A stretch of DNA of 64,000 nucleotides, from positions 620,001 through 684,000 of the forward strand of contig CBDBIG010000002.1 of the NCBI GenBank assembly GCA_965205845.1. Direction: 5' to 3'. Under the pieces are notes generated by a model. The model saw nothing but the letters and a program-made list of their open reading frames with translations. It searched no databases and was not told the origin of the DNA. Position 1 is the first letter of the stretch, and the number at the start of each line of letters is the position of its first letter. The translations under genes and the position numbers were made by a program. Source of the stretch: CBDBIG01 sp965205845 [NCBI: bacterium]. Lineage in GTDB: Bacteria > SAR324. Shown piece by piece: positions 36,987 to 46,842 of this stretch.

Positions 36987-39653
36987 ATGGGCAATGAAGG
37001 ACGCATTTGCAAGCATCACTGGAGCACCACTGGTGAGCAGTTGCATTGGGGTAGGTTGGATGTCGCGAAGGGTCGGCGCAGTTTTTATGATGAGGATACG
37101 CCCATCCAATTTGCCCCTTCGACCCCTGTGGTGGCCAGCACCATGGAGGTGGAACTCCACTTGGATTTTGAGGAAGAATGTGCCTGGGGATGGACAGAAC
37201 ATACCTGCCAGGTGCTCGCACCTCAAATTGAAGAGGTATGCTTTTGGGCACGCGCTTTGAGCATTGAGAACGCGTGGCTGAACGATGACAAAATACCTTG
37301 GGAATACGATGGGGAAATGCTGCGGATCGCCCTTCCAAAACCCTTAAAACGAGGGGCCAGTCCGCGGATTCGCATGGCACACCGTGTAACCCGCGCGGCG
37401 GCAGGCATTTATTTTACCAATCCCAGCCCAGCCCAGCCCAAACGCTTTCGGAGCTGCTGGACCCAGGGCCAAGATGAGGACAGCCGCTACTACCTGCCCT
37501 GCCTCGATGCTCCCAATTTTAAGCAGTGCAGTAAAACCAGCATCTATGTGCCTAAGGGCATGTTTGCCCTTTCAAATGGGCGCATGGTAGAGCACATCCC
37601 CAACGCCACTGCCAGCGAGGATTGCTGGCGTTATGAACTTGACCAGCCCTACTCGACCTATTTATTTAGCATTGTGGCGGGTAATTTCAGTGTGCACGAA
37701 GAAAAGCCCCACGATGTTACGGTGCGTTGGTGCGTGCAAAGAGGACGTGAAGCGGAAGGCCAGCACGCTTTTGGTCGTACTGCAGATATTTTGCAGTTTT
37801 TTTCGCAATTTACCCACACCCCTTACCCTTTTGAGTGTTACACCCAAATTGCGGCACCCGATTTCATTTTTGGAGGCATGGAAAATTTTACGGTCACCAC
37901 CCAAACCGATCTAACCTTGCACGATACACGTGCACACCTTGACTTTGCCAGCGAGGATTTAGTGGCCCACGAGGCCGCCCATACGTGGTTTGGCAACATG
38001 GTTACGGCGCGCAGCTGGAGCCATGCGTGGTTACACGAAAGCTTCGCGACCTACTTTGAAGCCCTCTACCTCCAACACTGGAAGGGAGAGGATGAATACC
38101 ATTACCAGCTCTTGCAAGATGCTCAAAGCTACTTTGCTGAGGATAAACTCTACCGTCGCCCCTTGGTATGCAATCGCTACACCCAGCCCATCGACCTCTT
38201 CGATGCACACTTATACCCCGGGGGGGCGGTGCGCTTGCGGAATTTGCACATGCTGCTTGGCGATAATTTTTTTAGAAAAAGCCTGCAACACTACCTTGCC
38301 ACCCACAGCCATGGACTTGCGGAAACGGTCGACCTTAGCCGCGCCACTGCGCATGTGAGTGCTCAAAATTACGACTGGTGGTTTCATCAATGGATTTTTT
38401 GCGCAGGTTATCCCAAACTGGAAGCCAGCTTCGCTTGGGCCGAAAAAGAAAAACAGGCAACCGTTACTCTCAAGCAGTTCGAGAAAAAACGCGACCCTAC
38501 AGGCTCACGCAACGAAGGAGGCTGGTTTCGTTTGCAACTCAAGGTATTGTTCGATACAGGCAAAACCAACAAGCCCGTTTTTCATACCTTGCATTGTGAA
38601 ATAAAAGACGAGAGAACTACCATGGCCATTGCGCTCCCAAATCGTCCGCGCATGGTACTGATTGACCCCGACTACACCATGCCCTGCAAGCAGGTTGATT
38701 GGAAAGATAAAAGCCAAGATCTTCTTTTACACGAGCTAAGCCATGCTCCCAATGTAACCCACCGCATAGACGCAGCCATGGCCTTGGCTAAACAACCCTC
38801 TTTACGCAGCGTACAAGCCCTTAAACGTGCCTTGGCTAAAGAGGCCTTTTGGGGGGTGCGGGTAAGTATTGTGCGCGCCATAGGCGAAATAGGCGGCGAG
38901 GCAGCACGCGATACCTTGCTGGTAGCCCTAAAGCAAAAGCACCCCAAGGTACGGCGCGAGGTGGTACGTGTTTTAGGCTGGTTTAAGCAAGACCCCAAAG
39001 TAGGGCATGCCCTTTCGCGCAAGGCAAAACGAGGGGATGCCTCTTATTATGTGGAGGCCGAAACCGCGAAAGCCCTGGGGGCTGTCCGGGAAAAACGAGC
39101 CAAAAACACCTTGACACGCATGATGCAACGCCCCTCTCACGTAGAGGTAATTTGCCGTGGTGCACTCGAGGGTCTGGCTGCCTTAGACGAAGAAAACGTA
39201 CTCCCCTTGCTCTTGAATGCGCTTCAAGAAACCCGCTTACCCTTGGTACAAAGCACGGCCATGCGTGCATCTGCCACACTGGCCCGCGGGCGTCCCCACT
39301 TAATGCGCCAAGTTCGCGAAGCCTTGCTTGATGTGCTTGAACGTCGCGGCGACCCTCCGGGGCACTTTTTTCCTAAACTCTCTGCCATTCGCGCACTCGC
39401 AACCCTAAACGATGAAGAAGCCATCCCCAGTTTACTGCGCATGGCCGAGCGCGAAGCCGATGGCCGTATTAAGCGCCTTGCCCAACTCACCGCCCAATCT
39501 TTGCGCGATGGGATGCAAAAACCCCAAGCCCTTTACAGCTTGCAAAGCTCTCTCGACAAAATACAGCAAACCAATCAAGGTTTGCGTGAACGCTTGGATA
39601 AACTCGAGCAAGGTGGCACCGCCAAGACTAGGGCCAAAACCAAAGCATTGTAG
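36987..39653 (+). CDS. M1-family zinc aminopeptidase with C-terminal HEAT-like repeats
   Basis: 888 residues. GGMENFT is the exopeptidase (GAMEN-type) motif; HEAAHTWFGNMVTARSWSHA then WLHESFATY give the HExxH...E zinc site. After the catalytic and beta-domains, residues from about 585 to 840 form HEAT/PBS-like helical pairs (e.g. RDTLLVALKQKHPKVRREVV), ending in a coiled coil. It removes N-terminal residues from peptides. The start is uncertain: an in-frame TGA lies 15 nt upstream of ATG 36987, and the preceding frame (from 36895) may have been separated by an indel. Confidence 0.85.
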   Translation: MGNEGRICKHHWSTTGEQLHWGRLDVAKGRRSFYDEDTPIQFAPSTPVVASTMEVELHLDFEEECAWGWTEHTCQVLAPQIEEVCFWARALSIENAWLNDDKIPWEYDGEMLRIALPKPLKRGASPRIRMAHRVTRAAAGIYFTNPSPAQPKRFRSCWTQGQDEDSRYYLPCLDAPNFKQCSKTSIYVPKGMFALSNGRMVEHIPNATASEDCWRYELDQPYSTYLFSIVAGNFSVHEEKPHDVTVRWCVQRGREAEGQHAFGRTADILQFFSQFTHTPYPFECYTQIAAPDFIFGGMENFTVTTQTDLTLHDTRAHLDFASEDLVAHEAAHTWFGNMVTARSWSHAWLHESFATYFEALYLQHWKGEDEYHYQLLQDAQSYFAEDKLYRRPLVCNRYTQPIDLFDAHLYPGGAVRLRNLHMLLGDNFFRKSLQHYLATHSHGLAETVDLSRATAHVSAQNYDWWFHQWIFCAGYPKLEASFAWAEKEKQATVTLKQFEKKRDPTGSRNEGGWFRLQLKVLFDTGKTNKPVFHTLHCEIKDERTTMAIALPNRPRMVLIDPDYTMPCKQVDWKDKSQDLLLHELSHAPNVTHRIDAAMALAKQPSLRSVQALKRALAKEAFWGVRVSIVRAIGEIGGEAARDTLLVALKQKHPKVRREVVRVLGWFKQDPKVGHALSRKAKRGDASYYVEAETAKALGAVREKRAKNTLTRMMQRPSHVEVICRGALEGLAALDEENVLPLLLNALQETRLPLVQSTAMRASATLARGRPHLMRQVREALLDVLERRGDPPGHFFPKLSAIRALATLNDEEAIPSLLRMAEREADGRIKRLAQLTAQSLRDGMQKPQALYSLQSSLDKIQQTNQGLRERLDKLEQGGTAKTRAKTKAL

Positions 39654-40007
39654 GGCGCACTTTTTTCCAAAATACACCTACCTTCACCTCAAAATAAGAA
39701 GGGAATTTTTAAAAAAATAAGGGAGTATCCAAGGGATTTGATAAAAGTGCCAAAACAGGGGAACACTTACATGCCCACGGGGTGGATAAAGTTTTGCAGG
39801 TCGTGTGAAAGAAAACCCCTATGAGGACCCCTTTGGCTATGGGTGTGGGAAAAAATCTCCGGGCGTACTCCAAGGAGAGACGGATGCAATGAAGACGGAT
39901 GCAATGGCATGCATGATGACAACAGTTGACCTATGTTGTAAAAATACGCAAAAGTGGGCAAAAGCAAAACATTTACCTTCCTTATTTCAAAAAGCAATAC
40001 ACCCACC
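39654..40007. other. Intergenic region before dapD
   Basis: About 350 bp, A-rich at the left; no gene or clear signal seen. Confidence 0.5.
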
Positions 40008-41129
40008 ATGGCAGCCTTAACAAGTAGCGCAACGAGTATCATCCCCCCACCTTCTTTAGCCAACGTGGTGGTGTTGCGTTTGCGCGATGAGATGGGTAAC
40101 ACCCTTGGGATCATGCCCAATTTAAGCCATTTTCAAGCAGAACTGGCCTTGTTTCACCAAGTGGCCAACCCCAGAGGTGGCTTGAACTTGGCAGGCATAG
40201 ATGCTCTCCCCAACGCGTTGAAAGGTTGCATGCAAAATGCCAGTAGCCCTGCTGCTCTGCTGGCCAAACCCGAGGCAGCCCAAAAGCTTCGCCTTGAGTG
40301 GGTGAGCACGCCTATTTTGGGGTTGCTAACACGCATTCAACAGCTAAAAGGCAGCGCAGAGGATGCCAGCGCCTTGATTGACCTGCTTGAAGCGGGACTG
40401 GTGCGCACCGCCGAAAAGGTGGCAGGAATATGGTGCCCGCAAGCCTACGCCATTCAGGGGATTTTAAACTATTTTGCCACCCAGGAAATGCGCATAATGG
40501 AACGAGGCGGTTGGGATAAGGTCCCTTTAAAAACCTCGGCAATGGCAGCAGATGACTTTAACCGTGAAGGGGTGCGCTATGTCCCGGGGGCTATTGTGCG
40601 AAAAGGGTGCTACATTGGACCGGGGAGTGTGCTAATGAGCCACGCCTTTGTGAACATTGGTGCTTACATTGCGGGTGATGGGGTGATGGTGGATGTCGCC
40701 GCCCGGGTGGCTTCGGCTGCGCAAGTTGGCAAAGGGGTCAAGTTAGGCGCGGGTACGGGAATTGAAGGGGTACTAGAACCCGCAGGAAGAATGCCCAGCA
40801 TCATTGAAGACGGTGCAAAAATAGGTGCCATGTGTGAGACTTCGGGGATTGTGGGCGAAGGTTCGGTGCTGGCGAGTGGGGTGGTGATGGCCTCGGGCAA
40901 GCGCATTTACGATGAAGAAACGGGTAAGGTGCTTAACCCCTTAGAGGTGCATGTTGAAGGCAAAACCTACCTTTTACCCGTCATTCCACCTTACCGCCTT
41001 GCCGTGGGTGGGGGGCTCCCTGCAAAAGATGGCCGAACCATCACCGATGCGGTAATTTTAAAGCCAGGGGATTTGCGCGAAGGTAACACCCTCAAGCATT
41101 TTGAGCGCCAGGGGCTATTGTATCAATAA
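40008..41129 (+). CDS. dapD: 2,3,4,5-tetrahydropyridine-2,6-dicarboxylate N-succinyltransferase
   Basis: 373 residues from ATG at 40008 (MAALTSSA). The central part is a left-handed beta-helix of hexapeptide repeats: VRKGCYIGPGSVLMSHAFV, NIGAYIAGDGVMVDVAARV, GAGTGIEGVLEP and IIEDGAKIGAMCE. The GxGIGGVLEP-type motif and length fit the longer DapD class. It makes N-succinyl-2-amino-6-oxopimelate in lysine and peptidoglycan precursor synthesis. A repeat array follows the stop. Confidence 0.85.
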   Translation: MAALTSSATSIIPPPSLANVVVLRLRDEMGNTLGIMPNLSHFQAELALFHQVANPRGGLNLAGIDALPNALKGCMQNASSPAALLAKPEAAQKLRLEWVSTPILGLLTRIQQLKGSAEDASALIDLLEAGLVRTAEKVAGIWCPQAYAIQGILNYFATQEMRIMERGGWDKVPLKTSAMAADDFNREGVRYVPGAIVRKGCYIGPGSVLMSHAFVNIGAYIAGDGVMVDVAARVASAAQVGKGVKLGAGTGIEGVLEPAGRMPSIIEDGAKIGAMCETSGIVGEGSVLASGVVMASGKRIYDEETGKVLNPLEVHVEGKTYLLPVIPPYRLAVGGGLPAKDGRTITDAVILKPGDLREGNTLKHFERQGLLYQ

Positions 41130-41147
41130 ACGCACCCTTATGGGACC

Positions 41148-41440
41148 ACTCACGTGCTGCATGTCCGTGCATCTGCATTGTCGCCATCACACCCACCTCT
41201 TAATAGAGGTGCTCAATTTGTTGGGCACTTACACAGGTCACGTGCTGCATGTCCGTGCATCTGCATTGTCGCCATCACCCACCTCTTAATAGAGGTGCTC
41301 AATATCACACCCAACTCTTAATAGAGGTGCTCAATTTGTTGGGCATTTACACAGGTCACGTGCTGCATGTCCGTGCATCTGCATTGTCGCCTTCACCCAC
41401 CTCTTAATAGAGGTGCTCAATTTGTTGGGCATTTACAGGG
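41148..41440 (+). repeat. Three ~90-118-bp tandem units downstream of dapD
   Basis: Units begin tcacgtgctgcatgtccgtg at about 41150, 41239 and 41357; the middle one has an extra internal copy of the hairpin segment. The hairpin CACCTCT-taat-AGAGGTG recurs four times. No gene. Confidence 0.9.
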
Positions 41441-41523
41441 AGAAAATACGCACAGCCTGTGGTTTGCTCAAAAAGAGTTGCTTAAAATGATTGGGAATGC
41501 AGAAATGTAAAGCACTCCTTGGC

Positions 41524-42108
41524 CTAACTTTTTTCTTGGATCAATTTTTTAAGCAAGGTCTCCATGTTGTCCGCACGGCTTTGCCCTTTGTGCATTTCAC
41601 CAATGGCGGTCGAGCGAATGACCCCATTGCGATCGACCGCATAAAAGGTCGGCCAATATCGATTGCCCAACGAGCGCCAGTAGGCATAGTCGTTGTCCAT
41701 GTAAATGGGTTGCGTCAAGTCAAACTTTTTGGCAGCGCGCTCCACCCTAGCACGCTCTTTTTCGTAGTCAAATTCAGGGGTGTGTACGCTAATCACGCGA
41801 AGGCCTTTTTGGCCATAGGCTTTTTTCATCTCGTGGACCCACGGGAAGCTGCGAATGCAGTTGATTCATATGGAAGTCCAGATTTCGATGAGCACCACCT
41901 GGCCCTTGAAATCTTGCAAAGACAAAGGTTTGGTGTTAATCCAACGCCCAGGGTCCTGATTATGAAATTCGGGCATGTCTTTAGAGCCATATAGTTGCTG
42001 AGGGCTTACCCCAAGTGCCACAGCAAACAACACCGCCAACGCCAAGGTGGCACCCAGCAAACCCATCACCCACTTTTTATGCGCTATATAAAACTGCATT
42101 ACATACAT
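41524..42108 (-). CDS. Membrane-anchored thioredoxin-fold (TlpA/DipZ-like) protein; candidate selenoprotein with UxxC active site
   Basis: 195 codons including an in-frame TGA at 41866-41868. An N-terminal membrane anchor (about 10-35) is followed by a periplasmic thioredoxin fold. The frame reads VVLIEIWTSI-TGA-INCIRSFPWV; family members read WTxxCINCIR, so the TGA replaces the first Cys of CxxC and the second Cys is present. The rest is intact: LRVISVHTPEFDYEKE, the cis-Pro region YWPTFYAVDRNG and a normal C-terminus. It would act in periplasmic thiol-disulfide exchange with a selenenylsulfide. Without readthrough the product is an 80-residue fragment and a second ORF starting after the active site. 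Confidence 0.85.
41827..41848 (-). promoter_or_regulatory. Candidate bacterial SECIS hairpin
   Basis: On the minus strand CGTG-ggtc-CACG, extended beyond one mismatch by two further pairs. The loop begins 26 nt after the TGA and starts with G. Position and loop fit the general bacterial SECIS pattern. Confidence 0.5.
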
Positions 42109-42239
42109 CCCCCTACTTTTTTAAAAATGTACTCATAATCAAAAAATATCTGCCCCTTTTTTGTTCAAATCAGCTCTATTTTTTTAATACCACTCCATTC
42201 TAGCCTATAGGTTGGTCGAATAGCCATCTTTGAGTGTGT

Positions 42240-43361
42240 TTACCTAAAATCGCGCCGTAATTGCTGGCGCCGCTGCTCACGCTCAAAAGCAAGGGATACC
42301 AAAGCATGCAGCAGTTTAGGGTATTCAAGGCCGCTTGCCTGCCAAAGTTTGGGATACATGCTGATGGGGGTAAACCCGGGAAGGGTATTTATTTCATTGA
42401 TAATCCAGGTGTCATTTGCGCATAAAAAAAAGTCAATGCGTGCCATGCCTTCGCATTCCAACGTTTCAAACACCCGCAAAGCCATGGTTTGACCGTACTC
42501 GGTTTGGGCAGCGGTTAAAGGGGCAGGCACCAGCAGTTCAGCCCCTTTGGCAGAGAGGTATTTTGCGCGATAGGAGTAAAAACCACCTTGGGCGGGGCAT
42601 ATTTCACCAAAAAGCGACACTTGGGGTGGGTGCTGGCTCGAAGTGTGAGAGCCCAGTACAGCGCATTCGACCTCACGCCCTTCAATGGTTTTTTCGACCA
42701 ATACCTTCTCATCATAGCTAAAAGCCAATTCCAAGGCCTCTTTGAATTCTGCTTGGGTGTTGGCACAACTTACCCCCACTGAAGAACCCAAACTGGCGGG
42801 CTTAACAAACAATGGCAGACCAAAGCGCTGTTGTAATTCCTCAAAGTTGGCTTGGTTAGGGTTACGCAAAACCGCACAAGGGGCAATGGGTGCCCCCGCT
42901 TGGGCTAAGAGACGTTTCATCACATCCTTGTCCATGCCCAAAGCAGAACCCAACACCCCAGCCCCTACATAGGGCAAGCCTTGCAATTGCAACCATCCTT
43001 GCAATGCGCCATCCTCTCCATCGCTGCCATGGATGATGGGAAAGCATACATCCACTCGGGCCAGGACGCCGCCGTCTTCTTGAAGCACATGCAATTGGTT
43101 TTGATGGACCGCCAGGCCTACCCTGGGGGCGTTGGTGGCAATACAAATGTTGGCGGGATCGTTTGCATTCTCCAACAGGGTTTCAGGGCTGCCTGCACGC
43201 CATATGCCCTGTTTGTCCATGGCCAACAAGATGCCGTGCATGAAAGAGCTTTGCACGCCTTGGTAAATGCCTTGGGCAGATACCAAAGAGACCTCATGTT
43301 CACCACTGCGCCCACCGCACACAATGGCGATACAACAAGGCTGGGGAAGCGTCACAGACAT
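42240..43361 (-). CDS. ddl: D-alanine--D-alanine ligase
   Basis: 373 residues. The N-terminal CGGRSGEHEVSLVSAQGIY motif, ATP-grasp lysine and loop regions (LPLFVKPASLGSSVGVS, VLVEKTIEGREVECAVLG) and the C-terminal RIDFFLCANDTWIINEINT, LPGFTPISMYPKLW match Ddl of the longer type. It makes the D-Ala-D-Ala dipeptide for peptidoglycan. ATG at 43361. mutY lies upstream on the same strand with a ~120-bp gap. Confidence 0.95.
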   Translation of the reverse strand: MSVTLPQPCCIAIVCGGRSGEHEVSLVSAQGIYQGVQSSFMHGILLAMDKQGIWRAGSPETLLENANDPANICIATNAPRVGLAVHQNQLHVLQEDGGVLARVDVCFPIIHGSDGEDGALQGWLQLQGLPYVGAGVLGSALGMDKDVMKRLLAQAGAPIAPCAVLRNPNQANFEELQQRFGLPLFVKPASLGSSVGVSCANTQAEFKEALELAFSYDEKVLVEKTIEGREVECAVLGSHTSSQHPPQVSLFGEICPAQGGFYSYRAKYLSAKGAELLVPAPLTAAQTEYGQTMALRVFETLECEGMARIDFFLCANDTWIINEINTLPGFTPISMYPKLWQASGLEYPKLLHALVSLAFEREQRRQQLRRDFR

Positions 43362-43481
43362 GGGAGGTAGCGATTAACGATCAAGGTAAAAGGGGAATGA
43401 ACTTGGCGTGGGCTGATCTAAGGCCAATTCGTGGGTTTTAGCCTACATTATAGTGTGCAACTTTGCGAAACGCATGCGCAC

Positions 43482-44672
43482 CTAAGACCCCAACAAGCCT
43501 AAGGCTTTATGACTCAATTTGGCTAGGGGAAGTTGCCTTAATTGAGGCGTTCTCACCCAACGCCATTTTGGGAGGTGGGCAGGCTGGGCATTTGGCCGGC
43601 GCAATCCTGCCAAGGCAAGAGGGAAACATGCCTGAAGATGCTCCATTTTTTCAAACGGGCATGAGGGCAATGTTAACTGGTGAGTCTGAAGCACCAAGCG
43701 CATATGGGTAAGGGTATGGCGCAATAAGCCTAGGGTTTGAAGAGACCCATGGGTGAGCAGGGTATCCCGGGAAGGCAAAGGGGTTTGCTGAAGCTGCCTT
43801 GTAACGTATGCTTGCATCAGTGCTGCGGTTTTGAGTGTTGCTGCCTTAGGTTGGTTTTGAACGGGGATGGGATTGACCATGTGCCACGGAAACTCCCACA
43901 AACCGCTCCATAAACCATGGGGCGGACGGCGGCGCATCAGCCACCCTTGGGGGCCATTGATTAAAAACATTTCTCCCACCCGCAACACAGGGTTTTTTTT
44001 GGTGCTGGGCGGCGGAAAGTTTTGAGGTGCCCCTGTACGCCATGCCCTGCAGCGTGCTTGCAAAGGGCATTGCAAGCAAAGGGGTTTTTGCGGCTTGCAT
44101 ACCAAGGCACCCAATTCAATAAACGCTTCGCTTAAAGGTCCTGGGGCGTTTTGGGGAGTCATGCGCCAGGCAAGCCTCCACAATGTGCGTTGCCCCGCAA
44201 GGGAGGCTACGGGCTGCTTAAGCCCAATAAAACGCCCCAATACACGGGCTGCATTGGCATCGACCGCCGCCGCCCGAATGCCCCACCCCATACTTAAAAT
44301 GGCACCCGCACTGTAGCGTCCAATGCCAGGAAGGCTCCGTAAGGCCGCTTCTTGTTTGGGAATTTCCCCAGCAAAGCGTTCTACCACCTGCATGGCAGCA
44401 CGATGCAAATGATGCGCACGGCGATAATAACCCAACCCTTCCCACAGTTTAAGCACCTGTTGTACATTGGCTTTTGCCAAGGTTTGTACGCTGGGAAAAC
44501 GCCGCATCCAGCGCATAAAATACGGCACCACAGTTTTGACTTGGGTTTGCTGGAGCATCATTTCTGCCACCCATACCCGATAGGGAGTCCTGTGATCACG
44601 CCATGGTAAGCAGCGTTTATGCTGCTGCCACCACTGCAGCAAATATTGGGCATAAATCGCACGGATTCGCAT
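43482..44672 (-). CDS. mutY: A/G-specific adenine glycosylase MutY
   Basis: 396 residues from ATG at 44672 (a GTG at 44690 is possible). WVAEMMLQQTQV carries the catalytic Glu, LPGIGRYSAGAIL is the helix-hairpin-helix, AAAVDANAARVLGR has the catalytic Asp, and a CKPQKPLCLQCPLQARC cluster has the C-x6-C-x2-C-x5-C iron-sulfur pattern. The C-terminal NUDIX-like domain (about 240-396) recognises 8-oxoG. It removes A opposite 8-oxoguanine. Confidence 0.95.
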   Translation of the reverse strand: MRIRAIYAQYLLQWWQQHKRCLPWRDHRTPYRVWVAEMMLQQTQVKTVVPYFMRWMRRFPSVQTLAKANVQQVLKLWEGLGYYRRAHHLHRAAMQVVERFAGEIPKQEAALRSLPGIGRYSAGAILSMGWGIRAAAVDANAARVLGRFIGLKQPVASLAGQRTLWRLAWRMTPQNAPGPLSEAFIELGALVCKPQKPLCLQCPLQARCRAWRTGAPQNFPPPSTKKNPVLRVGEMFLINGPQGWLMRRRPPHGLWSGLWEFPWHMVNPIPVQNQPKAATLKTAALMQAYVTRQLQQTPLPSRDTLLTHGSLQTLGLLRHTLTHMRLVLQTHQLTLPSCPFEKMEHLQACFPLALAGLRRPNAQPAHLPKWRWVRTPQLRQLPLAKLSHKALGLLGS

Positions 44673-44951
44673 TAGCCTGTCATCAAGCACCTTACAGTGT
44701 GAGCCTAAACCGTTGCAATCAACAGCTTTACGCTTTGTTTTCGTTTGTGAATCCCTTCTCCGAAGAGAACATGAACTTTACTTTGTTTGTGCTTACACCA
44801 TACAATGGTACCTCCTTATCATATTTTTATGGTTCGCCTAAGGGCATTTTTTTATGTTTGGTTGCGCATTTTATTAAAAATAGCCCCCGTCAAAACGGTG
44901 GGTAGCACCATTTTTTATTGCATATCTGTATTTTGTAGAAAGTGATTGATC

Positions 44952-45728
44952 ATGATAAATTCATCACACCTCTCTCGCAGGCAAATGTTTGCCATTGGCG
45001 GTAAGTGGGTGGCCGCTGCTGGGGTAGCAGCCACTTGGTCCGATCTCGTTTTTCCTGGTGACAGCGAGGCTGCCAACTGGAAAAGTATTATGAGCGACAA
45101 AAGCAAACAGGCCAGTGGAAAAGTAAAAAGCGCAAAAGGGAATATTTTGGCCAATGGCCGCCCTGTAAAAACGGGCGATTCCTTGAAGTCTGGAGATTCC
45201 ATTTTAACCTCTAAAGCGAGCCACATGATGGTTTCTTTAGAAGATGGCACCATTTTTCAGGTGAAAGGGAAGTCGAGCTTTGTATTTAACTCCCGCCCCA
45301 AAAGCAGACGCGGAATAATCAACGTGGCCTTAGGCTCGTTGCTGGCAGTGGTGCCCACAGGTAACCGCTACCTTGTTACTGGTCCCACGGCCACCATTGG
45401 CATTAAGGGTACGGTTTTCTTCCGCCAAGTCTTTCACCCAATGGAAAAACACGGCATGGGTATGAACGGAAGCAAGATTCCCTTGCCAGACAAAACGAAA
45501 GATATGTTTTGTCTGTGCCATGGTGCCGCAGAATACCTCGAGCCTGATTCCTTAAAAATGGTGCTTGATGACACAGCCAAACACCACAAAGCCCATTTTT
45601 TAGGGACCGAAAAGCCTTTGCGCCCAAACCCAGCGACCCCAATCAACCACAGCGATGCAGAAATTGCCCGTTTGATTAAAGCGCAAGAAGGTAACAAGCA
45701 CGATGCCAGTTGGCTAAAAAATGTTTAA
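44952..45728 (+). CDS. Tat-exported FecR-domain protein
   Basis: 258 residues from ATG at 44952. SRRQMFAIGGKWVAAAGVAA is a twin-arginine-type signal. Residues about 70-160 form a FecR-like domain: NGRPVKTGDSLKSGDSILTS, MVSLEDGTIFQVKGKSSFVF and VTGPTATIGIKGTVFF. The C-terminal part has CLCHG and is unassigned. No sigma factor or TonB receptor adjoins it, so classical FecR signalling is not supported. Its 3' end is part of a five-fold tandem duplication. Confidence 0.8.
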   Translation: MINSSHLSRRQMFAIGGKWVAAAGVAATWSDLVFPGDSEAANWKSIMSDKSKQASGKVKSAKGNILANGRPVKTGDSLKSGDSILTSKASHMMVSLEDGTIFQVKGKSSFVFNSRPKSRRGIINVALGSLLAVVPTGNRYLVTGPTATIGIKGTVFFRQVFHPMEKHGMGMNGSKIPLPDKTKDMFCLCHGAAEYLEPDSLKMVLDDTAKHHKAHFLGTEKPLRPNPATPINHSDAEIARLIKAQEGNKHDASWLKNV

Positions 45729-46842
45729 ATCCCCCTAAAAAGAGCCGCACAAAAGGGCGCGTATCCTCAAGTTTGCGTGCCCTTTTTGTACCTAAACAAG
45801 GCTGGGCTTGACAGGGCGCTTGGTTAACGCAAATACCAGCGTAGTTAGCAAGGCCGTCCCTACTTGAGAGAATTAAGAAAGCGCGATAAGCGATGCAGAA
45901 ATTGCCCCGTTTGATTAAAGCGCAAGAAGGTAGCAAGCACGATGCCAGTTGGCTAAAAAATGTTTAAATCCCCCTAAAAAGAGCCGCACAAAAGGGCGCG
46001 TATCCTCAAGTTTGCGTGCCCTTTTTGTACCTAAACAAGGCTGGGCTTGACAGGACGCTTGGTTAACGCAAATACCAGCGTAGTTAGCAAGGCCGTCCCT
46101 ACTTGAGAGAATTAAGAAAGCGCGATAAGCGATGCAAAAATTGCCCGTTTGATTAAAGCGCAAGAAGGTAGCAAGCACGATGCCAGTTGGCTAAAAAATG
46201 TTTAAATCCCCCTAAAAAGAGCCGCACAAAAGGGCGCGTATCCTCAAGTTTGCGTGCCCTTTTTGTACCTAAACAAGGCTGGGCTTGACAGGACGCTTGG
46301 TTAACGCAAATACCAGCGTAGTTAGCAAGGCCGTCCCTATTGAGAGAATTAAGAAAGCGCGATAAGCGATGCAGAAATTGCCCCGTTTGATTAAAGCGCA
46401 AGAAGGTAGCAAGCACGATGCCAGTTGGCTAAAAAATGTTTAAATCCCCCTAAAAAGAGCCGCACAAAAGGGCGCGTATCCTCAAGTTTGTGTGCCCTTT
46501 TTGTACCTAAACAAGGCTGGGCTTGACAGGACGCTTGGTTAACGCAAATACCAGCGTAGTTAGCAAGGCCGTCCCTACTTGAGAGAATTAAGAAAGCGCG
46601 ATAAGCGATGCAAAAATTGCCCGTTTGATTAAAGCGCAAGAAGGTAGCAAGCACGATGCCAGTTGGCTAAAAAATGTTTAAATCCCCCTAAAAAGAGCCG
46701 CACAAAAGGGCGCGTATCCTCAAGTTTGCGTGCCCTTTTTGTACCTAAACAAGGCTGGGCTTGACAGGACGCTTGGTTAACGCAAATACCAGCGTAGTTA
46801 GCAAGGCCGTCCCTATTGAGAGAATTAAGAAAGCGCGATAAT
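45653..46842. repeat. ~238-bp tandem array, five units, spanning two convergent gene ends
   Basis: Each unit carries the last ~75 bp of the FecR-like gene, the intergenic terminator, and the last ~95 bp of the MFS gene in the opposite orientation. The first unit contains the real FecR end and the last the real MFS end. The key block aatccccctaaaaagagccg occurs five times with 238-239-bp period. Confidence 0.95.
45749..45789. terminator. Bidirectional terminator hairpin, present in five copies
   Basis: ACAAAAGGGCGCG...TGCGTGCCCTTTTTGT: a ~13-bp stem (one bulge, one wobble) with T-runs exiting on both strands, placed between convergent genes. Copies recur about every 238 bp to 46745. Confidence 0.75.
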
